A DNA stretch of 44,287 nt from an uncultured Ruminococcus sp. GTDB lineage: Bacteria; Bacillota; Clostridia; Oscillospirales; Acutalibacteraceae. The stretch covers positions 1-44,287 of the forward strand of contig CACWTQ010000024.1 in NCBI GenBank assembly GCA_902763835.1. The letters are read 5' to 3'. Shown piece by piece: positions 27,422 through 35,290 of the stretch. The translations under genes and the position numbers were made by a program. Within the stretch, counting starts at the first letter, position 1; the number at the start of each line of letters is the position of its first letter. Below the pieces are notes generated by a model. It had not been told where the DNA came from, searched no databases, and saw nothing but the letters and a program-made list of their open reading frames with translations.

Positions 27422-27685
27422 TTATTTAAACTTAACTTTTGAAGCAAAGCGTTTCAAAAGCGTCTGAGATGACAATTGACTGATATACACTGCGGCATTT
27501 CCGTTTTCAATGCTTACAACGAACGACTTCGGCAGCTCATAAGAAACCGTCACAACTCTGCCTTCTTTTTCAGCAAGAGCGAGATAGTTTTTAGTATGTT
27601 TTGAAATAGTGGCAGTATCCAAATCGAATATTCCGACTATGTTTTTTTTCAGAATTACAACGTCCGAACCTAAATGGAGATACAT
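27422..27685 (-). CDS. remB: Extracellular matrix regulator RemB (DUF370)
   Basis: An 87-residue protein of the DUF370 family (YaaB/RemB), small DNA-binding regulators that in Bacillus control biofilm matrix genes. Recognisable blocks: MYLHLGSDVVILKKNIVGIF, DLDTATISKHTKNYL, and the ELPKSFVVSIE segment. In B. subtilis the gene lies between recF and gyrB, as here, supporting the call. I choose ATG 27685 with GGAGG seven bases upstream; the TTG just before it is disfavoured. Here remB is separated from recF by about 1.2 kb of repeats and from gyrB by two extra genes. Its Lys-rich C-terminal extension (SSQTLLKRFASKVKFK) is typical of the family. Confidence 0.9.
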   Translation of the reverse strand: MYLHLGSDVVILKKNIVGIFDLDTATISKHTKNYLALAEKEGRVVTVSYELPKSFVVSIENGNAAVYISQLSSQTLLKRFASKVKFK

Positions 27686-27717
27686 CAAAAATCCTCCGAT
27701 AAAAATTTAGTTGTTAA

Positions 27718-28152
27718 GTTTGCGAAGCCTTTAAAAAGTTTGGTCAAGCTTTTTAAAGCTTATGGGCGACGGAACACCTCAATCAGTCAAGTTGTTAGGT
27801 GCAGACTGATTGGCATATGTTCCTAGTGGTCTTGCACCATTCAGGGCAATGTCATCAACTTAGCGTAATATACACTAATATCGTTTTTCTAAATGACTGA
27901 ATTTTAGTGGATAAAAAGTATCAAAGACAATACTATGCTTAATCCGTTTTTTCTTAAGTTGATGACATTGCCATTCAGGGGCAGAACCCCCGCTACGCTG
28001 ACACAACAAATCAGCGTAGAAAATAAACTACCCTCAGCAAAACTAAATAACCTATCAACAACGAAACAAAAATAACACACATCAAAAAAATATCTTCTGT
28101 CACAAACCACAAAGGCAAGATCAATGCGAATTGACGGTCAAAGAAAAAACAA
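27718..28152 (+). repeat. Family A structured intergenic repeat, copy 4 (long form, interrupted)
   Basis: It begins GCGAAGCCTTTAAAAAGTTT; the GGAACACC arm encloses an inner stem CAATCAGTC/GACTGATTG that differs from other copies yet still pairs. After CACCATTCAGGG it is interrupted by the 124-bp element, resuming as GGGGCAGAACCCC, then CTACGCTGA/TCAGCGTAG. The far end AATTGACGGTCAAAG corresponds to AATTGCCGGTC in other copies. Confidence 0.85.
27847..27970. mobile_element. 124-bp MITE-like element with 10-bp target duplication
   Basis: Terminal inverted repeats of 16 bases, CAATGTCATCAACTTA at the left and its exact reverse complement TAAGTTGATGACATTG at the right, flanked by CCATTCAGGG at 27837-27846 and 27971-27980. 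Comparison with the other family A copies shows the unbroken target would read CACCATTCAGGGGCAGA, so the 10-bp duplication is real. No coding capacity; the size of the duplication fits an IS4-like transposase acting in trans, which is inference. Confidence 0.85.
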
Positions 28153-28587
28153 ACTCACGGCTAAAATTCGACATCAAAAAGTTTTTTTATATTGAAAGTA
28201 TATTTATATTTCAATATACTTTCCCAACAACAAACTATTGACCATATTATATATATATAATATATGCACCTGTTATAATCCATAATGATATTGATTATAA
28301 TAATATTTTATAATCTTTACTTGGTATATTACTCAAAGCATTACATCGAAACAAATTCGCCTTTAAAGCTTATAATTTATTATCCTTGGTTAAAGGTCCG
28401 TGACCACACGGAAAATTTATATATACTTACATTATACCATAAAAAAAGCGTTTTGTGGGCTTTTTTTTAAATTTTTTTGATGCAATGAAAGTTTTATGTT
28501 TACGGAAATTTTCAAAACCAGTTAAACAATAAATATTTATACAATTATAAGATTATATAACTCGTATATTTTTAATCGAAAATCGTA
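28153..28587. other. AT-rich spacer with inverted repeats
   Basis: The clearest structure is at 28188-28223, where TATATTGAAAGTATAT is followed by TTTCAATATACTTTC so that two overlapping 10-base arms can pair. A smaller hairpin CCGTG-acca-CACGG lies at about 28397-28410, and AAAAAAAGC...GCTTTTTTT at 28441-28467 is a weak two-way terminator-like hairpin. No gene is supported; a 61-codon frame here lacks a ribosome-binding site. Confidence 0.45.
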
Positions 28588-28857
28588 CGTTTTCTTTCTT
28601 TGACCGGCAATTCGCTACGCTGTTGCCTGTTTTGGTTTTTATGGAAAGATATTGTTTTGAGAAGTGCTTTGTTTGCTATTGCTGGTTTGTTTATACTCGA
28701 AAATGAAAACATTGAGCAAGTGTCTAGCAATATCAATTTTTATAAAGGCTTGACAGTTCAATTTCAAATGTAAGAAAAATATAATTGCTAGCGGGGCCCT
28801 GCCCCTGCACCCCGCAAGCTTTGAAAAGCTTGACCAAACTTTAACAGGCTTCGCACA
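28588..28857 (-). repeat. Family A structured intergenic repeat, copy 5 (short, diverged)
   Basis: Left end TTTCTTTCTTTGACCGGCAA, then CGCTACGCTGTTGCCTG and a scrambled middle. Right end on the minus strand: GCGGGG-tgcaggggcagg-g-CCCCGC hairpin and GCTTTGAAAAGCTTGACC, then the outer CTGTTAAAG/GCGAAGCC. The long GGAACACC arm is absent. It ends just beyond the recF stop codon. Confidence 0.75.
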
Positions 28858-28870
28858 GCTGAAAGATATT

Positions 28871-29974
28871 TTAATAATTTTTTACAACGCCCTTTTTAAC
28901 CTCAAACAATCTTCCGCCCTTCAATCTCTCAACAGAAGCCGCTTCACAGCAACTGATAAAAACCTGTCTGTCAAAAATTTTATTTAACAAAAACTCCTGT
29001 CTTTTACTGTCAAGCTCACTCAAAACATCATCAAGCAGCACAACCGGTTCTTGTGAGGTTGCAATTTTAATAAGCTCTGCTTCTGCAATTTTAATTGACA
29101 GAACACAGCTCCGCTGCTGTCCCTGAGAGCCGAAAGTTCTTGCATTTTCTCCGTTTATCAATATTTCAAGGTCATCACGGTGCGGACCGATTGAAGTATA
29201 TCCGTCTTTAAGGTCTTCCGTTCTGTTTTCACGGATTTTCTCACTTAGATAGTCACGGATCTGCATACCTGAGCTGCAATAGTCCTTTGGTGTAATACAA
29301 GAATAATTTATGTCAAGGTCTTCCATACTTTCAGAAATTCCCATATGATATATTTTCGCAGACTCGCTAAGTCGTTCAACGTAATTAATTCTCATTCTTG
29401 TAACACTAGCTCCCAAAACAGCAAGTCTGTAATCCCAGATATCAAGTGTATCCAAAAGCTCCGAATGCATAGGTATATCTTTAAGCAAAGCATTTCTTTG
29501 TGCAAGTATTTTATTGTAATTAGATAAAGCCTCACCGTAGCTTGGTTTTATCTGACAGATAGCATTATCGATAAATTTTCTTCTTTCGGCAGGGCCGCTC
29601 TTTACAAGGGAAAGATGCTCAGGAGAAAACACAACAACACACAGCTTACCAATCAAAGCGGAAACCGAATTTTTTTTCACACCGTTGATTTTAACTTCTT
29701 TTTTCCCTTTGAGAAATAAAATCTCTGCATTCTGAACTCTATCTTCTGCAAAGAAGTCAATTTTGAGTCTTGCATAATCTTTGCCGAATTTTATAAGTTC
29801 GCTGTCCCGAGAGCCTCGAAAACTTTTATTACCGCTTAAAAGCCAAATTCCCTCAAGCAAATTTGTTTTACCTTGTGCATTAGTGCCAAAAACAACATTC
29901 ACACCGCTGTCTGGCAGAATTTCGCCGTCATCAAGATTGCGAAATCCCTCAAATTGCAGCTTAGTAATAATCAT
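28871..29974 (-). CDS. recF: DNA replication and repair protein RecF
   Basis: A 367-residue SMC-like ATPase that helps load RecA at single-strand gaps. Walker A is [16 protein letters not shown] at residues 30-45, the ABC-type signature is [15 protein letters not shown] (about 280), and Walker B is [13 protein letters not shown] (about 310). The N-terminal [13 protein letters not shown] is typical. The ATG at 29974 overlaps the stop codon of the S4-domain gene (ATGA), so translation is coupled; the frame is open 26 codons further upstream but that overlaps the S4 gene. Order dnaA-dnaN-S4-recF is conserved in Firmicutes. Confidence 0.97.
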   Translation of the reverse strand: MIITKLQFEGFRNLDDGEILPDSGVNVVFGTNAQGKTNLLEGIWLLSGNKSFRGSRDSELIKFGKDYARLKIDFFAEDRVQNAEILFLKGKKEVKINGVKKNSVSALIGKLCVVVFSPEHLSLVKSGPAERRKFIDNAICQIKPSYGEALSNYNKILAQRNALLKDIPMHSELLDTLDIWDYRLAVLGASVTRMRINYVERLSESAKIYHMGISESMEDLDINYSCITPKDYCSSGMQIRDYLSEKIRENRTEDLKDGYTSIGPHRDDLEILINGENARTFGSQGQQRSCVLSIKIAEAELIKIATSQEPVVLLDDVLSELDSKRQEFLLNKIFDRQVFISCCEAASVERLKGGRLFEVKKGVVKNY

Positions 29975-30186
29975 TTGCCACACACCTCGAGAACAATTCC
30001 GTTGCACTCGGCAGAATCGCCTATTCTCATTTTCTTTCCTCTCATAGTACAAACTTCTCCGTTTACTTTCACACCGCCGTTCTGGATAAGCATTTTTGCC
30101 TGTCCTCCGGTGCCGAATCCGCCGATTTTAAGCAAATCGTTAAGTCTGATATATTCTGTATCAATATAAATATTTTCTCTTCTCAT
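29971..30186 (-). CDS. S4-domain RNA-binding protein (YaaA/RlbA-type)
   Basis: A 71-residue single S4 domain, the fold used for RNA contact in ribosomal S4 and pseudouridine synthases. Core pattern: [20 protein letters not shown], then [21 protein letters not shown] and RIGDS. It is the standard gene between dnaN and recF in Firmicutes (yaaA in B. subtilis), with a suspected role in ribosome assembly. ATG 30186 has AAGGAG seven bases upstream; the stop overlaps the recF start. Confidence 0.93.
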   Translation of the reverse strand: MRRENIYIDTEYIRLNDLLKIGGFGTGGQAKMLIQNGGVKVNGEVCTMRGKKMRIGDSAECNGIVLEVCGK

Positions 30187-30226
30187 ATATTTTTACTCCT
30201 TATCGGTGTACTCACCACCGAAAGTA

Positions 30227-31324
30227 TTACGCTAACCTCATCGGTACTATAAGAAAAACAAAACTGTTTCCCTCAACAGGCAAAACCTTAAGCGGCTTCA
30301 AAGATCCGTTAAACTCCAAAAGAATCTCATCAGTATCGGAATTCTTTACGGCATCAAGCAAATATCTTGCATTAAAACCGATTTCAACCTCACTGCCGTC
30401 AAAGGGCAGTTCAATGCAATCGCTGGCTTTTCCGACTGCTGTTGTGCAGAAAAGCTTTATTCCCTCATCGGCAACAATAAATCTGACAGGGCTTTGAAGT
30501 TTTTCGGTTGTAAGCAGAGCCATTCTCTCAACAGAAGATGCAAGCTCTCTTGTCTTTACACGCAGGCTTGTCTGAGCGCCGTTCGGAATAGTGCCTGCAT
30601 ATTCAAGAAATTTTCCTTCGATAAGTCTGGAAACCACGGAATAATTTTCTATTTTAAAAATCACGTGCTTTTTTCCCACAATAACGCTGATTGAACCCTC
30701 GTCATCGCAGTTGATTTTCAGAACCTCGCTTAATGTCTTTCCGGGAACGATGAAATTAAAATTAAAATCTCCTTCGATTTTTTCTTTTCTGACCGCCATT
30801 CTGAATCCGTCAACCGATACAATATTAAGATATCCGTCTTTTAAATCAAACAAAGAACCTGTATATATAGGCTTTGCTTGATTATCGGAAACAGCATAGT
30901 ATGTCTGTTTAATCATATTCTTCAGCAAATTACCGTTAAGCTCAAAGCTTTCAAGCTTTTCAAAGCTGGGCAGCTCCGGATATTCATATGCTGAAATTCC
31001 TACAATCTGATAATCTGCAACACCGGAATTAATATATGTGATAAGTTTGTCATCTGTTTCGATTGTAATAATCTCGTCGGGCATACGGCGGACAATTTCC
31101 GAAAAAAGCTTTGCGCTGAGAACAATTTCACCTTCTTCGATTATTGTTGATTCCAGTTCAGTGCTAATTCCTATTTCAAGGTCATAGCCGCAAAGGGTAA
31201 CCTTTCCGTTTGAAGCCTTTATAAGAATTCCTTCCAGTGCCGGAATTGAATTTTTTGTGGATACGGCTCGCTGTACATTTGATACTGCCTGTGCCAACTC
31301 CGACTTATTGAACGTTATTTTCAT
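30227..31324 (-). CDS. dnaN: DNA polymerase III beta sliding clamp
   Basis: A 365-residue processivity clamp that dimerises into a ring of six similar domains around DNA. N-terminal MKITFNKSELAQAVSNVQRAVSTKNSIPALEGILI, later VTLCGYDLEIGI and the C-terminal FNGSLKPLKV...FLIVPMRLA are family hallmarks; the terminal VPMRL contributes to the binding cleft for polymerase and other partners. AAAGGAG lies eight bases before ATG 31324. It lies downstream of the oriC spacer and 40 bases upstream of the S4 gene, heading the dnaN-S4-recF operon. Confidence 0.97.
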   Translation of the reverse strand: MKITFNKSELAQAVSNVQRAVSTKNSIPALEGILIKASNGKVTLCGYDLEIGISTELESTIIEEGEIVLSAKLFSEIVRRMPDEIITIETDDKLITYINSGVADYQIVGISAYEYPELPSFEKLESFELNGNLLKNMIKQTYYAVSDNQAKPIYTGSLFDLKDGYLNIVSVDGFRMAVRKEKIEGDFNFNFIVPGKTLSEVLKINCDDEGSISVIVGKKHVIFKIENYSVVSRLIEGKFLEYAGTIPNGAQTSLRVKTRELASSVERMALLTTEKLQSPVRFIVADEGIKLFCTTAVGKASDCIELPFDGSEVEIGFNARYLLDAVKNSDTDEILLEFNGSLKPLKVLPVEGNSFVFLIVPMRLA

Positions 31325-31391
31325 ATCTTTGCTCCTTTCAATTTTGGGTTTGTTCGTTTTCGATTTTGCAGCTTCCTAAATTTTCAAAAAT

Positions 31392-31620
31392 TTATCCAGA
31401 GAAATTTTTCCGGAAAAAAACAGTGAAATATATATAATAGATATTTAGTAGTAGTAGTAGGGGGCTAGGAAAAGTGAGGAAGTGGTTGAAACCCCGATTT
31501 AATCAAAGTCAAAACATCATAACAGATTTTGACAGGATTTAACAGACTTAACAGACTTCATGCCCAGCCATGTTGAATATGTTAATAATCCCATGTGGAA
31601 AGTTAAGGAAATGTGGAAAA
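31392..31620. other. Chromosomal origin oriC with DnaA-trio, AT-rich and DnaA-box elements
   Basis: Read from dnaA towards dnaN (minus strand): boxes TTTTCCACA (31620-31612) and CTTTCCACA (31602-31594), one and two mismatches from TTATCCACA; GC-rich CCTAGCCCC (31469-31461); five CTA triplets (31460-31446), the complement of TAG repeats, matching the DnaA-trio element; then an AT-rich tract ATATCTATTATATATATTTC (31445-31426). A further box-like TTATCCAGA is at 31392-31400. The order copies the Bacillus oriC between dnaA and dnaN. The clear boxes are about 135 bases from the trio, which is longer than usual; only weak matches lie closer. The rest of this 807-base gap is family A copy 6 and AT-rich DNA. 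Confidence 0.75.
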
Positions 31621-31701
31621 CTCATGGTTGATAATTTGTTGCTTTGTCGAACGAATTATTAACAAAATATGAATGGAATTGCACTAAAAAATCCGACAGC
31701 A

Positions 31702-31740
31702 ACACCCCTGATGTTTACTGAGAGTAATATGACAGGGTGT
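31702..31740 (-). other. Hairpin between dnaA and oriC
   Basis: On the minus strand ACACCCTG...CAGGGGTGT with an inner stem TTACT-ctc-AGTAA. No T-run follows, so it is a poor terminator; it may insulate dnaA transcripts from the origin. Confidence 0.45.
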
Positions 31741-31914
31741 AAAATCCCCTTATATATTTCAACTAAACTCATATACGGTTATTTTTTGAATATAAAATGT
31801 TTATTAGATTTATTGATTTAAAGTAATAAAGTACGTTTTCTGTTTTAGCAAAATAAAAAATTATTGATTTTTTTGTTTTTTTATTCTTGTGTTTCCTTTG
31901 TTAATGAAAAGCTC

Positions 31915-32096
31915 TTTTTGTTTCGCTGCGGGAAGTTTATTCTTCTACGTTGATTTGTTGTGTCAGCAAGCAGGACTCTGCCGCTGTCGGTGCAAGACCA
32001 CTAGGAACATCTCCCAATCAGCTGTCGCCTGCGGCTCGGCTTTCTTGGGGTGTTCCGTCGCCCGCAAGCTTTTCAAATTTTGACCAAACTTTGAAA
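31915..32096 (-). repeat. Family A structured intergenic repeat, copy 6 (left part missing)
   Basis: It keeps TTTCGCTGCGGGAAGTTTAT, the AGA-loop hairpin (weakened here), GGAACATC/GGTGTTCC with inner AGCTGT/GCGGCT arms and the end CAAGCTTTTCAAATTTTGACC. The outer TACTCGAAAGCG end is absent. It lies 36 bases past the dnaA stop codon, beside oriC. Confidence 0.8.
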
Positions 32097-32131
32097 AGGT
32101 GATTTTTTTACTTTAATAAAGAAAAAAATAC

Positions 32132-33454
32132 TTACATATCTTGAATATTCTTAATAATATCGTCAACCATCTCTTTTGTTTTTGTATCTTTTTCCAGTTT
32201 CTTTTCCATTTCCTGCATTGTATATACAATAGTAGAATAATGTCTGCCGCCGAACTCTTCTCCTATAGCAGTCATTGAAAGTCCTGTAACCTGACGTACA
32301 ACATAAATCGCAACATGACGTGCATTGCTAAGGTTTGCACGTCTGTTCTTAACCGAGCGGATATCTTCCGCACTTACACCGAAAGTTCTTGCAACCTCTT
32401 CAATGATTTTCTCAACCGTTACAGGCACAGGAACTTCATTTGTCTGAACATCGGAAATAACCTCTTGTGCGATTGTGATTGACGGTTTTTCGCCGTTAAG
32501 AAAGCTTTTCGCCTTAATTTTTTTTACAACTCCCTCAAGCTGACGAACATTTGTTTTTAGCTTGGAAGCTATGTATTCGCAGATGTCGTCGGGAATTTCA
32601 AAGTCAAGTGATTCCGCCTTGCTTTTCAAAATTGCAATACGTGTTTCTATGTCTGGCGGCTGAATGTCCGCAATAAGCCCCCACTCGAATCGTGTGCGAA
32701 GACGTTCCTCCAAAGTTTTTATTTCTTTTGGCGGACGATCCGATGTGAGAACAATTTGCTTTTTAGCCTCGTACAAAGCATTGAATGTGTGGAAAAATTC
32801 CTCCTGAGTTGACTCCTTGCCTCCGATAAACTGAACGTCATCGACAAGAAGAACATCTGCGTTTCTGTACTTTTGTCTGAACTCCGCTTGATTTACACGG
32901 CGAAGAGAGTCTACTATTTCATTGGTAAAATCGTCGCCTTTTACGTAAGCTATTTTCATATCGGCATCGTTATTCAGAACCTCATTTTTTATTGCGTGAA
33001 GAAGATGAGTTTTTCCTAGACCCGAATTTCCGTAAATGAAAAGCGGATTGTAAGCTCCGCCGGGATTCTGTGCCACGGCAAGAGAGGCGGCATGTGCGAA
33101 TTTATTTGACGAGCCTACTATGTAGTTATCGAAAGTAAGCGGTGTGTCGTCGTCGGAAGTGCCTGTTGTGTCAAGCTCAGGCTTCTTCACCTTTTCAATT
33201 TCATCGGGAACAACGAGCTTAATGTCAAACTCCTGACCGAAAATCTCAGTGAAAGCATCTTTCAAAAGATTTAAGTAACAGCGTGTTACGGTTTCTCTAT
33301 GAAATTCGTTCGGAACAAGCAGTTTTATCTGGATTAAGTCAAAGTCGATTTCCTTAGGTTCGATTCTGCTGATCCAAGTCTGAAACGCTACCTTAGTAAT
33401 TCTCGTTTTGCAGTAATCGCAGACAAGCGTCCAAGTTTCGTTGAATGAATCCAT
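32132..33454 (-). CDS. dnaA: Chromosomal replication initiator DnaA
   Basis: A 440-residue AAA+ initiator. Domain I starts MDSFNETWTLVCDYCKTRI; a short linker (about 85-105) precedes the AAA+ core with Walker A YGNSGLGKTHLLHAI (about residue 140), Walker B VLLVDDVQFIGGKEST, and sensor/arginine-finger region LEERLRTRFEWGL. Domain IV ends with the DNA-binding signature GGRHYSTIVYTMQ (about residue 405). Start ATG 33454 gives the family's normal length and domain I; the frame happens to stay open 49 codons upstream but no homology is seen there. A GGGGGT stretch serves as a ribosome-binding site. Promoter at 33687-33715. Confidence 0.98.
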   Translation of the reverse strand: MDSFNETWTLVCDYCKTRITKVAFQTWISRIEPKEIDFDLIQIKLLVPNEFHRETVTRCYLNLLKDAFTEIFGQEFDIKLVVPDEIEKVKKPELDTTGTSDDDTPLTFDNYIVGSSNKFAHAASLAVAQNPGGAYNPLFIYGNSGLGKTHLLHAIKNEVLNNDADMKIAYVKGDDFTNEIVDSLRRVNQAEFRQKYRNADVLLVDDVQFIGGKESTQEEFFHTFNALYEAKKQIVLTSDRPPKEIKTLEERLRTRFEWGLIADIQPPDIETRIAILKSKAESLDFEIPDDICEYIASKLKTNVRQLEGVVKKIKAKSFLNGEKPSITIAQEVISDVQTNEVPVPVTVEKIIEEVARTFGVSAEDIRSVKNRRANLSNARHVAIYVVRQVTGLSMTAIGEEFGGRHYSTIVYTMQEMEKKLEKDTKTKEMVDDIIKNIQDM

Positions 33455-33479
33455 ATGTTTTACAACCCCCAATACTGGC

Positions 33480-33504
33480 AAATTGAAAAAAATGTTTTCA
33501 ATTT
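33480..33504 (-). promoter_or_regulatory. Hairpin in the dnaA leader
   Basis: AAATTGAAAA pairs perfectly with TTTTCAATTT around a 5-base loop, about 25 bases before the dnaA start codon and next to the GGGGGT ribosome-binding site. It could modulate dnaA translation or act as a DNA site; no function shown. Confidence 0.45.
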
Positions 33505-33686
33505 GATTTTTTAACTTGTAGTATTTTCCGTTTTTTATATTATTCCCGATAAATGTTACAATACAATCGGCATTTCTCCATAATCTATTAAAAAACGGCA
33601 TTCATTACAAAGCGGCAGCAATTCAAAAAATATTCATAATTCAAAAAAAGACACTACTACTCATAATGAAACTAATAATTAGACTT

Positions 33687-33715
33687 ATTATAACATATCG
33701 GATTTTTTATTTCAA
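33687..33715 (-). promoter_or_regulatory. Candidate dnaA promoter
   Basis: Minus strand TTGAAA (33715-33710), 17-base spacer, TATAAT (33692-33687). It would give a leader of about 220 bases containing the hairpin at 33480-33504. No good DnaA box lies near it. Confidence 0.65.
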
Positions 33716-33966
33716 TAAGAAAAATAAGGATAAATGTTAAAAAAGTTCGATTCAACCTAAAATTTACGGATTTTTTTTCAAGGAAATTCACTGTATTTTA
33801 ATGAATAAAGGGGATTTTTGATGAATTTTAAGGTTAAAATAATGATAATAAATGCCTGATAAAAAATAATTTTGTCTAAAATATAGAAAACGTAATTCAT
33901 ATATTGACATTTTGCCGAAATTTATTTAAATTTATAGATAGAATAGGAAAATAAAGCTTTTGATTA

Positions 33967-34037
33967 AGGGACTGTTTGGAAATAAGTTGAACAATTTAGA
34001 CAATTATAAATGTTCAACTTATTTTCTGACATTTCCT
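33967..34037 (+). repeat. Family B inverted-repeat element, short form
   Basis: AGGGACTGTTTGGAAATAAG to TTATTTTCTGACATTTCCT, a diverged copy (one change in each terminal repeat) of the 69-bp form at 7792-7860, with the same long hairpin. It sits between dnaA and rpmH. The rest of 33602-34108 is AT-rich with no DnaA boxes seen. Confidence 0.8.
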
Positions 34038-34108
34038 AAGGATAATTTCAACCAAAACTTTCAGATTGCTTTGATTTATTTTTACTTAATCGAAATCTAA
34101 AAAAACTA

Positions 34109-34138
34109 TTGACATACCGCTTCTGTTTAGAGTATAAT
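34109..34138 (+). promoter_or_regulatory. rpmH promoter
   Basis: TTGACA (34109-34114), an 18-base spacer and TATAAT (34133-34138): a full consensus promoter, about 40 bases before the rpmH start. Confidence 0.88.
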
Positions 34139-34178
34139 TATATAATGCAAGGTTATATACCCGAAAGGAGGGTTTTGT

Positions 34179-34313
34179 ATGCTGAGAACATATCAGCCTA
34201 AAAAGCTTCACAGAAAAAAGGAGCACGGCTTCAGAAAGAGAATGTCTGACCGCAACGGCCGCAAGGTTTTGGCTCGCCGCAGAGCGAAGGGCAGAAAAAG
34301 ACTTTCTTACTAA
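34179..34313 (+). CDS. rpmH: Ribosomal protein L34
   Basis: A 44-residue, extremely basic 50S subunit protein: [20 protein letters not shown] continuing with [20 protein letters not shown] and ending RLSY. The start MxRTYQPxxxxRxxxHGFRxRM is the family signature. AAAGGAGGG lies seven bases before ATG 34179. It is the first gene on the plus-strand side of dnaA, as in nearly all bacteria, and heads the rpmH-rnpA-yidD-yidC-khpB cluster. Confidence 0.97.
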   Translation: MLRTYQPKKLHRKKEHGFRKRMSDRNGRKVLARRRAKGRKRLSY

Positions 34314-34342
34314 TAAGTTGAGTTTTTTATGTCGTGTAATTA

Positions 34343-34500
34343 CAGCGATTCCGGGTATATCTTCAAAATATCGTGAAAATACCTATTTTCATCGGTGAAG
34401 ATATACCTTACGCTGCTGTTATTTTAACTTATAACAATAAGTCCCTTGCTTGTGGAAGCAGTGGGTGAATAAAAAATACAGAACATCAAAGGTAGGCGGA
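34343..34500 (+). ncRNA. Structured spacer between rpmH and rnpA
   Basis: An 11-bp perfect stem, GGTATATCTTC (34354-34364) with GAAGATATACC (34397-34407), encloses a second stem TGAAAAT/ATTTTCA and is itself enclosed by CAGCG/CGCTG. Further on, CCCTTGCTT-gtgg-AAGCAGTGGG and AAAGGT...ACCTTT can pair. The first hairpin lacks a T-run, so it is not an ordinary terminator. No known RNA family is recognised. Confidence 0.45.
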
Positions 34501-34619
34501 GATAGGTAGGTATCACCTTTCGATATGAAGAAATCCGTATCGGAGAGCGAATATATATGTGTTTACAGTCGCACTCCGACAATACCGAGCATGGATTGAA
34601 AAAATGGAAGGGTATGTTT

Positions 34620-34964
34620 ATGGCTGAACTTCAGACAATTAAAGAAAACTACACTTTCAGACGGTTATACAAAAGCAAAAAATGCTATGTATATCCGCAA
34701 ATTGTTGTATATGTTGCCAAAAATCGTTTTGGTGCTTTCAGATATGGCATCACAACGAGCAAAAAAGTAGGCAACGCTGTTAAAAGAAGCAGGTGCAGAA
34801 GAGTAATAAGAGCGGCTCTCTATGAGTATTCCGACAAGCTTTCGCAGTGCAGTAAGGGCTATGATGTGGTTATAGTTGCACGAACAAAAACGGCTTACAT
34901 AAAGTCAACGGAGCTTATTAAGCCGATAGGAGAGAGCCTGAAAAAAGCCGGAGTAATTCGATGA
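34620..34964 (+). CDS. rnpA: Ribonuclease P protein component
   Basis: A 114-residue basic protein that binds RNase P RNA and helps cleave tRNA 5' leaders. It has the N-terminal [16 protein letters not shown], and the RNR motif region [20 protein letters not shown] with the conserved basic helix. GGAAGGG seven bases upstream decides for ATG 34620 over ATG 34614 and more distant upstream starts. The last codons overlap yidD (ATGA). The gap to rpmH, 306 bases, is longer than usual and carries strong RNA structure. Confidence 0.96.
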   Translation: MAELQTIKENYTFRRLYKSKKCYVYPQIVVYVAKNRFGAFRYGITTSKKVGNAVKRSRCRRVIRAALYEYSDKLSQCSKGYDVVIVARTKTAYIKSTELIKPIGESLKKAGVIR

Positions 34965-35209
34965 AAAGGCTTTTTATTGCAATTATTAGATTTTATCAGA
35001 AATATATTTCGCCGAGAACTACACCTTGCTGCCGCTTTTCACCGTCCTGTTCAAGCTACGGCATTACGGCAATAGAGCGTTTCGGTGCTTTTAAAGGCGG
35101 TTTTATGACAATTTGGCGAATACTCAGATGCAATCCGTTTAACCCGGGTGGCTATGACCCGGTTCCCGAGAAGAAAAGAAAATATAAATATATAAAATAC
35201 AAGAAATAA
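34961..35209 (+). CDS. yidD: Membrane protein insertion efficiency factor YidD
   Basis: An 82-residue amphipathic protein that assists YidC-dependent membrane insertion. The family core is [20 protein letters not shown], then [18 protein letters not shown] and [16 protein letters not shown], all present. The start ATG overlaps the rnpA stop codon, implying coupled translation, and yidC follows 81 bases later. The Lys/Tyr-rich C-terminal tail ([12 protein letters not shown]) should hold it at the cytoplasmic membrane face. Confidence 0.96.
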   Translation: MKRLFIAIIRFYQKYISPRTTPCCRFSPSCSSYGITAIERFGAFKGGFMTIWRILRCNPFNPGGYDPVPEKKRKYKYIKYKK

Positions 35210-35290
35210 TTTAATGCTTTCTACGCATTATGTTACACTGTATTTGTTTTTATAAAGTTTTTATGGATACAGTCGAAAGGATTTTCTTGA

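Noticed and set aside
33904-33932. TTGACA-17-TAAATT, a possible second plus-strand promoter upstream of rpmH
   Set aside because: The -10 is weak, a family B hairpin lies between it and rpmH, and a full consensus promoter lies much closer.
33602-34108. dnaA-rpmH spacer as the origin
   Set aside because: No convincing DnaA boxes were found; the dnaA-dnaN spacer has boxes, trio and AT tract. A small DnaA role here is not excluded.
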